From assembly GCF_037935975.1 (NCBI RefSeq), contig NZ_CP149817.1, forward strand, positions 1,612,001 to 1,676,000: 64,000 bases of DNA, read 5' to 3'. The notes below the pieces were generated by a model. That model was given only the letters and a program-made list of their open reading frames with translations. It did not search any database and had not been told where the DNA came from. The stretch comes from Teredinibacter turnerae. GTDB taxonomy: Bacteria > Pseudomonadota > Gammaproteobacteria > Pseudomonadales > Cellvibrionaceae. Made by a program: the position numbers and the translations under genes. Shown here one piece after another: positions 27,218-34,927 of this stretch (its first letter is position 1; the number at the start of each line of letters is the position of its first letter).

Positions 27218-27219
27218 GA

Positions 27220-27696
27220 TTACACTCCATCCAAAAACAGCTGTACCCGTTCGCCTGTTAAGGGGTTTTCTATGCTGATTTCGCCGGCGCCGGTGGTATT
27301 TACACGCCATGCTGTGCTTTCAGACGTTGCCCCGTTGGCGACAATGTCCGGCATTGCAAACCAGATTACCTGGGTAGGTGGATTGCCTGTTCCCTGGTGT
27401 TGACCGCCATCGAGGCTGTGCAACCACCAGCGTACTTGGTTGCCATTCCTGGTTGTTTGTACGTGAATCACGACGATAGGCGGCTTGCTTAATTCTGCGT
27501 AAACTTCTCCGGTATCAGAGCGGGCGAGCAATACATCGCCCGCTATCTCGGTGCCAGCTGTCGTCTTCCACAGGGCCTGACCCTGCCAGCTCTGCCATTG
27601 GCTCTTGGCCAGATCGATGACCGGGGCGGGAGTGGTGCTGCACCCGGTGAGCATGGCGATGCCGATAAAAATCCTAAAAAAATATTGCGTACTCAC
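27220..27696 (-). CDS. Small lipoprotein in hopanoid export operon
   Basis: The 158-residue product has a lipoprotein signal with lipobox LTGC (C19) and a Ser at +2, compatible with outer-membrane sorting. The mature part has Trp-rich stretches (SQWQSWQGQALWK) resembling, weakly, the N-terminal part of LolB. I cannot assign a family with confidence. It overlaps hpnI by four bases and ends two bases before the MMPL gene, so the three genes are surely co-transcribed. A role as outer-membrane receptor for the LolA-like carrier is a guess. Confidence 0.8.
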   Translation of the reverse strand: MSTQYFFRIFIGIAMLTGCSTTPAPVIDLAKSQWQSWQGQALWKTTAGTEIAGDVLLARSDTGEVYAELSKPPIVVIHVQTTRNGNQVRWWLHSLDGGQHQGTGNPPTQVIWFAMPDIVANGATSESTAWRVNTTGAGEISIENPLTGERVQLFLDGV

Positions 27697-28823
27697 GCGT
27701 GATCATCCTTTAACGGTCGAGACCAGTACTCGCCCCGCCAGACCGCTGGCAGTGGTAGCCAGCATGCGAGAAAAGTGAGCGGCCTCAGCAGGCTCCAGAG
27801 AGGAATGGCAACTACCGCTTTGCGCGCTAAGCGTGTGCGGTGTAGCTTACACAGGGTTAAAGCGGCGATGGAATCCACGCTGAGGGTGCATAGCAGGCCT
27901 AGCCAAACAATAAGGTTGCCTGGTTGGTGAATTGCCGCGGCGAGCCAGCCTAGAAGAGGCATTACTATCGCCTGTGCGGCAAACCCGCCGGGGCGGTTCC
28001 AGCGAATTGTTTTTTGCCAGCGAAAATAGTGTTGCAGTGCAGGTCGCCAGTTATCGATATCGACCGTCGTTGACAAACATACGCTGGACAGGTGCACAGG
28101 CTGCAGTTGTTGACCAAGCTGGTAGTCGTCCGCCAGGTGTTGTCCGAGCGCATTCAGGTTTACACGCTGCTCGAAGTCGTCACGCCGAAACAGCATTCCC
28201 GCGCCAAAGCCAAATTCAATGGCTTTGGTACGCGCCATTAGTTTTGCGCCCGGATAAAACTCCAGATTGACAAATAGGGTGTCCAATATTGCCGCAGGTG
28301 ATCGCGTTTCCGCCACGCGATAGGCGCAGGTAAGCAGCGCGCATTCGTTGTCCAGCAGCTCATTCCGCATGGTTGCCAGCGCAGTCGCCGGCGCGAATAC
28401 ATCGACGTCACTCCACAGCCAGAGCGGGTTTTGCGCATATTCCACCAGCGTTTTCATCCATGCAATTTTGGGATTGGGCGCTGAGAGATGTGGGGAAGGA
28501 TGGGAAATAACACGCACCACGGCGGACGGATATTGGTTGTGACAACGCTGGGAAAAATGGTGCCAAAAGGGAGCGTCTGCTTCGTAGCAGCCGATAAGCA
28601 TTTCGTCATTTGGCTGCATCTGGCGGATCCAGCTGCACAAATTCTCCTCAGTTGTTATCTGCTGTTGCAAGGCTTGCTTGGGCAGCGGTTTGAACAGCGT
28701 TACGGGCAGCCTATTGCCAGTTTGCGCGCTTCGGGGTTTTGCCGGGAAGGGCGTTTTAACCAGCCACCAAGCGGCAATCCACCACACCAGAGACAGGGTG
28801 CTCCAGATAATCAGTAAACTCAC
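27693..28823 (-). CDS. hpnI: Hopanoid-associated glycosyltransferase HpnI
   Basis: HpnI transfers N-acetylglucosamine to bacteriohopanetetrol. The 376-residue protein has one N-terminal membrane helix, a GT2/GT21-type catalytic domain with the D139-V-D141 metal motif (SDVDVFAP), a later ADDYQLG motif and QKTIRW as the QxxRW motif, then C-terminal hydrophobic segments, the topology of ceramide-glucosyltransferase-like enzymes. It overlaps the VTT gene and the lipoprotein gene by four bases each. With HpnK nearby the predicted head group is glucosamine. Confidence 0.82.
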   Translation of the reverse strand: MSLLIIWSTLSLVWWIAAWWLVKTPFPAKPRSAQTGNRLPVTLFKPLPKQALQQQITTEENLCSWIRQMQPNDEMLIGCYEADAPFWHHFSQRCHNQYPSAVVRVISHPSPHLSAPNPKIAWMKTLVEYAQNPLWLWSDVDVFAPATALATMRNELLDNECALLTCAYRVAETRSPAAILDTLFVNLEFYPGAKLMARTKAIEFGFGAGMLFRRDDFEQRVNLNALGQHLADDYQLGQQLQPVHLSSVCLSTTVDIDNWRPALQHYFRWQKTIRWNRPGGFAAQAIVMPLLGWLAAAIHQPGNLIVWLGLLCTLSVDSIAALTLCKLHRTRLARKAVVAIPLWSLLRPLTFLACWLPLPAVWRGEYWSRPLKDDHA

Positions 28824-29578
28824 GATAGGGGACCCGTCGCAGGCATTTGGGCACGGCGATCGCGCATAGCGCGTAGCTCACGGTAACGCACGCGCCGTCG
28901 CCACCGGTTGTGCAACCAAGGCCCGCCTACGACGATATTCAGTACCACAAATGCGGCCAGATATCCTGCACCGATTTGACTGCGTGCCAGATTGGAATCA
29001 GCGTGCAGTAACCAACCGATGCACAAGGTGTGGACCGCTGTAGAGGGCAGCAACCCCACCAGCGATGCAAATAGGTACCGTTTAAGTGGCATTCCGCTGA
29101 GCGCCGCAGTTACGTTCAGTACGGTGTCTGGAATCGGCAAAAAGCGCGCTTGGACAAGAGGCCAAAACCCAAAGCGGTTAATAAAACGACGGGTCTTGTA
29201 ATAGCGGGAGCCTGCCGTTTGCAACACGAAACGCAGGCCTAGCACTCTTGCCAGGGTGAATCCTGCCGCTGCGCCAAGCAACAGTCCCGTTAAATTGTAT
29301 AAAGTCCCCATGACGGGCCCAAATACTGCGCCGACAACAAATAACGGGGGCGCTGGTATTCCGGCGAGGCCGAAGAGGGTGTAACCGAGCAGCAGAAGCA
29401 ATGGCGTCCACCAAAAACGCTTAACTTGTTCAGTGGCCTCGCTGAGAGATGACTGCTCCAATAGGCCTGTGAGCGGAGAATAGGAAACCAGCAGCCAGCC
29501 TGCGATAATTAGCAATAGCAGCACACTGAACTTGATGACAGGAGTGAGCGATCTTGTGGGGACTTGGCTGGGCTTCAC
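28820..29578 (-). CDS. VTT/DedA-like (TVP38/TMEM64-type) membrane protein
   Basis: The 252-residue protein has a long N-terminal hydrophobic segment and the VTT domain motif region (GIPAPPLFVVGAVFGPVMG, then GAAAGFTLAR and FGFWPLVQARFLPIPDTVLN), seen in the SNARE-associated Golgi/TVP38 family. Some members act as lipid scramblases or flippases. GTG at 29578 with AGGG nine bases upstream is the likely start; an earlier ATG would add 53 residues of low-complexity sequence. It is the first gene of the operon leading into hpnI and the exporter, so a role in moving hopanoid or undecaprenyl-type lipids is plausible but unproven. Confidence 0.82.
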   Translation of the reverse strand: MKPSQVPTRSLTPVIKFSVLLLLIIAGWLLVSYSPLTGLLEQSSLSEATEQVKRFWWTPLLLLLGYTLFGLAGIPAPPLFVVGAVFGPVMGTLYNLTGLLLGAAAGFTLARVLGLRFVLQTAGSRYYKTRRFINRFGFWPLVQARFLPIPDTVLNVTAALSGMPLKRYLFASLVGLLPSTAVHTLCIGWLLHADSNLARSQIGAGYLAAFVVLNIVVGGPWLHNRWRRRVRYRELRAMRDRRAQMPATGPLS

Positions 29579-29882
29579 ACGACGATTCCCTGATGTGCGT
29601 AAGTATGTGCGTCTGGGCTGCCTGAATGCCTGAAGTGGCAAAGGTGCGCATACATAAATCCGAGGCGGCAGCGGTTTTGGTTCGCAAGCATAAGCTAACA
29701 TAGAGCACGTTAATCTGTCGTCGGTCGTTTTGATCAATTCGGCTCTGCTCGAAGGCGCGTGGTTTCGTTGGATGTGCGCGTGCTAGTATCAACAGGTCCT
29801 AATATCAACAGGCCCTGGCATCAATTGGCGACTGCTTACTTGTTGCGCTGTAACTGTATTTTTCTATTGTGGAGTTTTACCT
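29579..29882. other. Divergent intergenic region
   Basis: About 300 bases separate the VTT gene start from the adenine deaminase start. They should hold the promoters of both the leftward export operon and the rightward deaminase gene. A tandem near-repeat, CAACAGG(T/C)CCT, appears twice at about 29789-29814. I see no gene or clear hairpin. Confidence 0.4.
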
Positions 29883-30887
29883 ATGTCTTCCATCGCTGCC
29901 CCGGACTGGATCACCTCATTGCCTAAAGCTGAATTACATATTCACCTGGATGGAAGCCTGGAGGCTGGCAGAATGCTGCAGCTGGCTCAGAAAAATGGTG
30001 TAGAGCTGCCTTATAAATCGGTGGAAGAAGTGGCACAGGCCTATAACTTCACTGATTTGCAAAGCTTTCTCGATCTGTATTACATGGGCGCATCAGTACT
30101 CTGTGACGAGGAGGACTTTTACCATCTGATGATGGATTATCTACTCCAGTGCAAAGCCAATAACATCGTGCACACAGAAATCATGATCGAGCCGCAAACG
30201 TATTTGCCGCGCGGCATCGGTTTTGAGGTATTTATGTCGGGCTTTCGTCGCGCGATTCGCGATGCAGAGGACCAATGGGGGCAGAGTGTTCTGCTTATTC
30301 TAAGTCTGCTAAAACACACCTCTGAAGAGGAATGTATCCAGGTCCTTGAAATGGCGGATGCCTGGCGGGACGATTTTGTGGCATTGGGTATGGCGAGTAC
30401 GGAACTGGGTAATCCGCCAGAAAAATTCGCCCGCTTATTCGAACTGGGTAAACAAAGGGGCTATGAGCTAACAACCCACGCGGGTGAGGAAGGGCCACCC
30501 GCCTTTATCTGGGGAAGTTTGCAGGTAATGAACGTGACGAGGATCGATCACGGTGTCCGCTGCCTTGAAGATCCAACCTTGGTTGATTATTTGCGCGAAC
30601 ACCAGATCGCGCTGACGGTCTGCCCGCTCTCCAATATTCGCTTGTGTGTGTTCAATACCATGGCAGACCACAATATCGTCGAGCTTATGCAGCAGGGCTT
30701 AAAGGTCACGATTAACTCGGACGACCCCGCGTATTTTGGTGGCTATTTAAACGATAATTTTTGTGCGGTGGCAGAGCAATTTAATTTGTCGCAGGCGGAT
30801 GTGCTCACCCTGATAAAAAACGGGTTTGAAGCGAGCTATCTACGCGATGAGAGAAAAGCGTATTTTTTGGAACAACTTTCCGCTTAA
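29883..30887 (+). CDS. Adenine deaminase (adenosine deaminase superfamily)
   Basis: The 334-residue protein is a metal-dependent deaminase with the HxH zinc motif (ELHIHLDGS), THAGEEGPP, RIDHGVR, and SDDPAYFGGY near the C-terminus. The sequence style (LDLYYMGASVL, CKANNIVHTE) matches the Pseudomonas PA0148-type adenine deaminases rather than true adenosine deaminases. It converts adenine to hypoxanthine plus ammonia. It is divergent from the hopanoid export operon. HpnG releases adenine, so the neighbour may recycle that by-product; this link is inference. The start is clear, with a GTGGAG site upstream. Confidence 0.88.
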   Translation: MSSIAAPDWITSLPKAELHIHLDGSLEAGRMLQLAQKNGVELPYKSVEEVAQAYNFTDLQSFLDLYYMGASVLCDEEDFYHLMMDYLLQCKANNIVHTEIMIEPQTYLPRGIGFEVFMSGFRRAIRDAEDQWGQSVLLILSLLKHTSEEECIQVLEMADAWRDDFVALGMASTELGNPPEKFARLFELGKQRGYELTTHAGEEGPPAFIWGSLQVMNVTRIDHGVRCLEDPTLVDYLREHQIALTVCPLSNIRLCVFNTMADHNIVELMQQGLKVTINSDDPAYFGGYLNDNFCAVAEQFNLSQADVLTLIKNGFEASYLRDERKAYFLEQLSA

Positions 30888-31377
30888 CCTTGGTGTTGTT
30901 CCGCTCTGGTTGTGATTGTCTAGGGTGAATTTCGTTGCGCGTAAGCTGCTTTAATTGGCAACGAAAAAGGATGTTATTGATGGCCGGCCACACCTCAATT
31001 GCTTTAATCAATCGGGCTGTGGGCGGGCGCTTTTAGAATTTAAAATAATAAAAAGAGTGCTTAATGATCTTTGGTGTGCATGTCGAGTCGACGCACTTAA
31101 CAGCCTGATACAAGCGAAAAAGCGCGCTTTAGGCACCGTGCATTGTCCTGCTCGAGCCGCGTCTTTATGCCCGTTGGTGCTACGGGGCTTGCAGGTATTA
31201 CCAGGTTAGTCAGAGGTTCCTAAAAACAGTACTCACGCATTGCAATTTAAACTTAGATCATTAAGAATCCATATTCCGCGAATGATGTAGTATCGTACAA
31301 ACATAAATAATAACTATATCGATGGCGCCTGCCATCGTTGCATATGGGAAGGCGTGAGATTCCAGGAGGAACATGCC
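30888..31377. other. Non-coding gap before TonB2 operon
   Basis: The 490 bases contain a partial copy of a repeat (31156-31220, listed separately) and an AT-rich stretch at 31220-31330 probably holding the promoter of the TonB2 operon. No coding frame with family-like sequence was found. Confidence 0.5.
31156..31220 (-). repeat. Partial copy (B) of the inverted-repeat element
   Basis: Bases 31156-31194 match the reverse complement of 37181-37219 in the full element with only about three mismatches, including the CCCGT/ACGGG hairpin, and 31200-31219 resemble that element's terminal repeat (CAGGTTAGTCAGAGG against TAGGTTAATCAGAGG). The copy lacks the central arms and one terminus, so it looks truncated or rearranged. 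Confidence 0.75.
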
Positions 31378-32145
31378 ATGCGCGGTTGTCTTTTTAGTCT
31401 AATTTTTGTTTCTCTAGCGGGTTTTGCTGCCCCTTCGATTGAAAGAACCGACAGCTTGATGGCGCAGTGGTTGTCTTTGGAGCGCCAACGGGGGAGTCTG
31501 GAACGGAACTGGCAGCAGCGCAAAGCCCAGCTCGAACAAAAGCAGGCCCTCTTCGCAGACGAAATTCAATCGTTAGAAAAAATTATCGAGTCCGCGGCAA
31601 GCATCACCGATGATGTGAGCCAGCGTCGATTGGCGCTTTCCTCAGAGCAAGACACGCTCGAACAGGAGCAATCCCGAATTGCGCGAGTCATCGAGCAATC
31701 CAGCTACCAACTTGAAAAGGTCGCGACGCAATTGCCTCCCCCGATTGCGCGGCACTGGCAGGAGAAAATGACCCTGCTATCTCAGTCCGATGTCAGCAAC
31801 AGTGAAAAGCTAGAGCGCTTGTTCAGTCTGCTTGATCAGGCAGAAGAATTTAACCAGCGAATCGCAGTTAATGAAGCGTCTATGGCGCTGGAAGCTGGTG
31901 GACAGGTTCATACAGTCCTGGTTACGCAAATCTTTCTCGGCATATCACAAGGCTGGTATGTGAGTGCTGATGGAGCCCATTACGGCTTTGGTCGCTCGAC
32001 GTCATCTGGATGGCGATGGTGGCACGGCGATGCCGCTGACGCTGAACTTGGGCGCCCGTTGCGATCCGAGGTTTTGCTGCAACTCAAAGCCATGTTGGCG
32101 AACCCTACCACCGCAGACTACTTGAGTCTGCCAGTTAAACTGTGA
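31378..32145 (+). CDS. DUF3450 periplasmic protein of TonB2 operon
   Basis: This 255-residue protein has a signal peptide (about 1-16) followed by a long coiled coil rich in Gln/Glu/Arg (about 22-140) and a C-terminal globular part (SQGWYVSADGAHYGFGRS and WWHGDAA), as in DUF3450 proteins that accompany TtpC-ExbB-ExbD-TonB2 clusters in Vibrio and relatives. An ideal GGAGG lies seven bases before the ATG at 31378. It is the first gene of the operon. Its molecular role is not established. Confidence 0.87.
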   Translation: MRGCLFSLIFVSLAGFAAPSIERTDSLMAQWLSLERQRGSLERNWQQRKAQLEQKQALFADEIQSLEKIIESAASITDDVSQRRLALSSEQDTLEQEQSRIARVIEQSSYQLEKVATQLPPPIARHWQEKMTLLSQSDVSNSEKLERLFSLLDQAEEFNQRIAVNEASMALEAGGQVHTVLVTQIFLGISQGWYVSADGAHYGFGRSTSSGWRWWHGDAADAELGRPLRSEVLLQLKAMLANPTTADYLSLPVKL

Positions 32146-32158
32146 GCCCTGGTCGTCA

Positions 32159-33469
32159 ATGAAACATTTTTTAATTTGTCTATGCTGCCTTATTTGTTCA
32201 ACCGTTCTATACGCCCAGCCTGGGGATAGCGCAAGCCTTGACGAGGAACTCCTGCAACGTATTAGCGCTGCGAAACAAGCGCTGGAAAATACGCAGCGGC
32301 AGCTCGCCAGGGAAGGGCAGGCGCTAAATACAAAGCTGTCTGCACAGCAGCGTAAAGTGCAAACTTTGCGGGAAAAAGCTGCGGGTGTGCAGCGCCTCGC
32401 AGAGGAGAAAACACTTGGTCTTGATGCGTTGCAAACGCGCGTTAGCCAATGGCGTGCTCAGAGTCAGTACCAACAACATCTTATTACTGCCTATGTTGAA
32501 AAACATCATCTAGGGGGAGGCGCATCAGCAAATACTGCGGGCAATGATACGCGGGTGCGTGATGCTGTCGCACGGGTACGAAAGCTTCTCGTTCCGCAAT
32601 GGCAGGATACTGACATCGTACTGGAAGGGGGCGAAGTGGTCGGTGTACCTATGCTCGCGGTGGGGCCTGTGAAGGTTGCGTTCAATCCCTCCTCCGGGGA
32701 GGGGGGGCTGGTTACCGGAAATTACTCGGATATTCCCCACATTCAATATACGTATAATAAACAAAATGCGCTGGAGGTTGCGGATCTGCACCGCTCAGGT
32801 AATGGCCTTCTGGCTTTTGATCCCACGCTAGGCAATGCGCACCAACTCCATTTGAGCCAGGGCACGGTAGTTTCACACCTGGAAAAAGGCGGCGTATGGG
32901 CGTTGCCAATTTTGTTCTTCGGCGCATTGGCTCTGGTGATTGCTTTAGTCAAAGCCGTTCAGCTGTTGCGCTTGCCAAAAGTCAGTGATAGCGCTGTTAC
33001 GCGTTTTCAAATGGCGGGTGCCGACGCGCAAAAAACAACGGAAACGCTCGAAAAAATGTCTGCAAACACCACTGGTGCACAGAGCGACCTTCTTGACATT
33101 GTACTGAAAAATCCGGCCTCCGGGTTGCGGGATGACCTTTTAGTTGCGTGCCTGCGAGAGCACCGCTTTCGCATTGAGCGATTTATGGGGGTGGTTGCCA
33201 CCAGTGCGGCAGTGGCACCCTTACTGGGGCTGCTAGGTACTGTCTCGGGGATGATTACTACTTTTAAAATGATGACGATTTTCGGCGCGGGTGATGCAGC
33301 GACAGTTTCGGGCGGCATCAGTGAGGCTCTGGTAACCACAGAGTTGGGGTTAATTGTCGCTATACCATCGTTAGTAGTAAGCGCGTTACTCACCAGAAAA
33401 GCGCAGAGCTACAACAACCAGTTGGAAACGCTGGCGATTAAACTGAGTAAACTGGATTTGCGATCGTGA
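32159..33469 (+). CDS. TtpC-type MotA/TolQ/ExbB proton channel protein
   Basis: The 436-residue protein has a signal peptide (1-19), a periplasmic coiled coil (about 25-110), a globular periplasmic domain, then a MotA/TolQ/ExbB domain with three membrane helices (about 240-420, AAVAPLLGLLGTVSGMITTF signature). This arrangement is that of TtpC, the extra component of TonB2 systems. It lies 13 bases after the DUF3450 gene and overlaps exbB by four bases. Confidence 0.9.
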   Translation: MKHFLICLCCLICSTVLYAQPGDSASLDEELLQRISAAKQALENTQRQLAREGQALNTKLSAQQRKVQTLREKAAGVQRLAEEKTLGLDALQTRVSQWRAQSQYQQHLITAYVEKHHLGGGASANTAGNDTRVRDAVARVRKLLVPQWQDTDIVLEGGEVVGVPMLAVGPVKVAFNPSSGEGGLVTGNYSDIPHIQYTYNKQNALEVADLHRSGNGLLAFDPTLGNAHQLHLSQGTVVSHLEKGGVWALPILFFGALALVIALVKAVQLLRLPKVSDSAVTRFQMAGADAQKTTETLEKMSANTTGAQSDLLDIVLKNPASGLRDDLLVACLREHRFRIERFMGVVATSAAVAPLLGLLGTVSGMITTFKMMTIFGAGDAATVSGGISEALVTTELGLIVAIPSLVVSALLTRKAQSYNNQLETLAIKLSKLDLRS

Positions 33470-33888
33470 TTAATGATTGGTTGTTTTTGTTCGACAGCCC
33501 CGTTATATGGTCAATTTTGTTGCTCGCTTTTATCGTTTATGGGCTGTTGCTACAGCTTATCTTTAGTTGTCGGGAGAGCGCGCAATGGCTCGCGCAACAT
33601 CGCGCTTGGGCGCCGAATTTACGCGTGCTGTTATCCGCACTGCCGTTGCTGGGTTTGCTGGGCACGATCACTGGCTTGCTGAAAACCTTTTTTCGCATGG
33701 GTCTGGAGAACGGGCTGGCGATACAGGAGATTATCAGCGGCGGTATTGCGGAGGCGCTATTCACCACTCAGTTGGGGTTGTTGATGGTCGTACCCGGCCT
33801 TTTGCTCCTTGCCTATTTAAACCGTTTAAGTAATGAGATGTTAGTGAATGGACTCATCAATAGAACAAAAAATAGAGCAGGCGAATAA
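33466..33888 (+). CDS. exbB: ExbB-like proton channel subunit
   Basis: The 140-residue short ExbB2-type protein has three hydrophobic segments (about 12-32, 58-80, 95-125) and the LPLLGLLGTITGLLKTFF and TTQLGLLMVVPGLL motifs of the MotA/TolQ/ExbB family. It would form the proton channel with ExbD. It overlaps ttpC by four bases and exbD by 41. Confidence 0.92.
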   Translation: MINDWLFLFDSPVIWSILLLAFIVYGLLLQLIFSCRESAQWLAQHRAWAPNLRVLLSALPLLGLLGTITGLLKTFFRMGLENGLAIQEIISGGIAEALFTTQLGLLMVVPGLLLLAYLNRLSNEMLVNGLINRTKNRAGE

Positions 33889-34255
33889 GCAGGATATCGA
33901 CCTGGCTCCGTTGCTGGATGTCGTTTTTATCCTCCTTATCTTTTTTATCGTTACTACGGTTTTTGTTCGCGAGACCGGGGTTGATGTCGATAAACCTACC
34001 GCAATTTCGTCGCAAGACCTGCAAAAGTCCGTATTGCTACTGGCGATTACCAGGCAGCAAGAGGTGATTTATGGGGGCACAAATATCGGCCTGTCGGGGG
34101 TGCGTGCGACTTTGATGCAGGCAACGCGCAATGAGATGCGGCCGTTGATTATACAGTCCGATAGGCAAGTCACCACGGAGCTGCTGGTAAAAGTGATAGA
34201 CCAGGCAAAGCTCGCGGGAATCGAGAATGTCAGCATTGCAACGGTGAGTGAGTAA
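33848..34255 (+). CDS. exbD: ExbD-like biopolymer transport protein
   Basis: The 135-residue protein has one membrane helix (about 22-42) carrying the essential proton-carrying aspartate D24 (APLLDVVFILLIFF) and a periplasmic ExbD/TolR domain. Its start lies 41 bases inside exbB, a larger overlap than elsewhere in this operon, but the conserved DLAPLLD region begins only at residue 18, so the start cannot be moved far. Confidence 0.92.
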   Translation: MDSSIEQKIEQANKQDIDLAPLLDVVFILLIFFIVTTVFVRETGVDVDKPTAISSQDLQKSVLLLAITRQQEVIYGGTNIGLSGVRATLMQATRNEMRPLIIQSDRQVTTELLVKVIDQAKLAGIENVSIATVSE

Positions 34256-34257
34256 GC

Positions 34258-34923
34258 GTGCGTAGGTTTGCTGGTTCAAGCTCAGCGGTGCGGGTTTTTC
34301 TGCCTTGGTTTTTGGCGTTTAGCTTGGTATCGGCTTTGTTTCTCGCGATGACGCTGCTTAAGCGAAGTGAATTTCACAAAGAGCCAGAGTTGACCGTACG
34401 TAAAATTGACGTGGCTTTGCCTCCCCCGCCTCCGCCCCCCCCGCCGATTGAAGTAAAAGCACCAGCCAGTGCTGAGTCTGCAATCGATATTGGCGCGATC
34501 AGTGACGGCCCTGAAGTCGCTTTTTCGACATCCCCGAAGATGGGTTTAACGTCCCTCCAAAAAGTGGAAAAACCGGAATTTGATTTCGAGAAAATGGATT
34601 TACGCGATGCGATGAGTTTCGACATTCCAACTATGGATGTAAAAAACCTGGATTCCATTCCCAAAGCAATTTCGTATAAATCGGTGAAATACCCCCGTGA
34701 TCTTGTTAATCGGGGGATTAAGCGCGTCGATACCAAGGTGGAAATTATTATTGACCAACGGGGGAAGGCGTACGTTAAAAAGATCGTTGATCCGGTTTAC
34801 CCTGAGATGATTCCGGTCATCAGAGACTGGGTTGCCGGGGTCAAATTTTCCGTGCCGAGAAAAAACGGCAAACCTGTACAGGCAATTTATCTGTACACCA
34901 TCCAGTTTATTTACAGGGTTTGA
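34258..34923 (+). CDS. tonB: TonB family protein (TonB2-like)
   Basis: This 221-residue energy transducer has an N-terminal membrane helix (about 14-33), a Pro run (about 55-62), and a C-terminal TonB domain (about 135-221) with SVKYPRDLVNRGIKR and VKFSVPRKNGKPVQA. The start is GTG, two bases after exbD stops. It would connect the ExbBD motor to outer-membrane TonB-dependent receptors, which are not in this window. Confidence 0.92.
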   Translation: MRRFAGSSSAVRVFLPWFLAFSLVSALFLAMTLLKRSEFHKEPELTVRKIDVALPPPPPPPPPIEVKAPASAESAIDIGAISDGPEVAFSTSPKMGLTSLQKVEKPEFDFEKMDLRDAMSFDIPTMDVKNLDSIPKAISYKSVKYPRDLVNRGIKRVDTKVEIIIDQRGKAYVKKIVDPVYPEMIPVIRDWVAGVKFSVPRKNGKPVQAIYLYTIQFIYRV

Positions 34924-34927
34924 GCTG

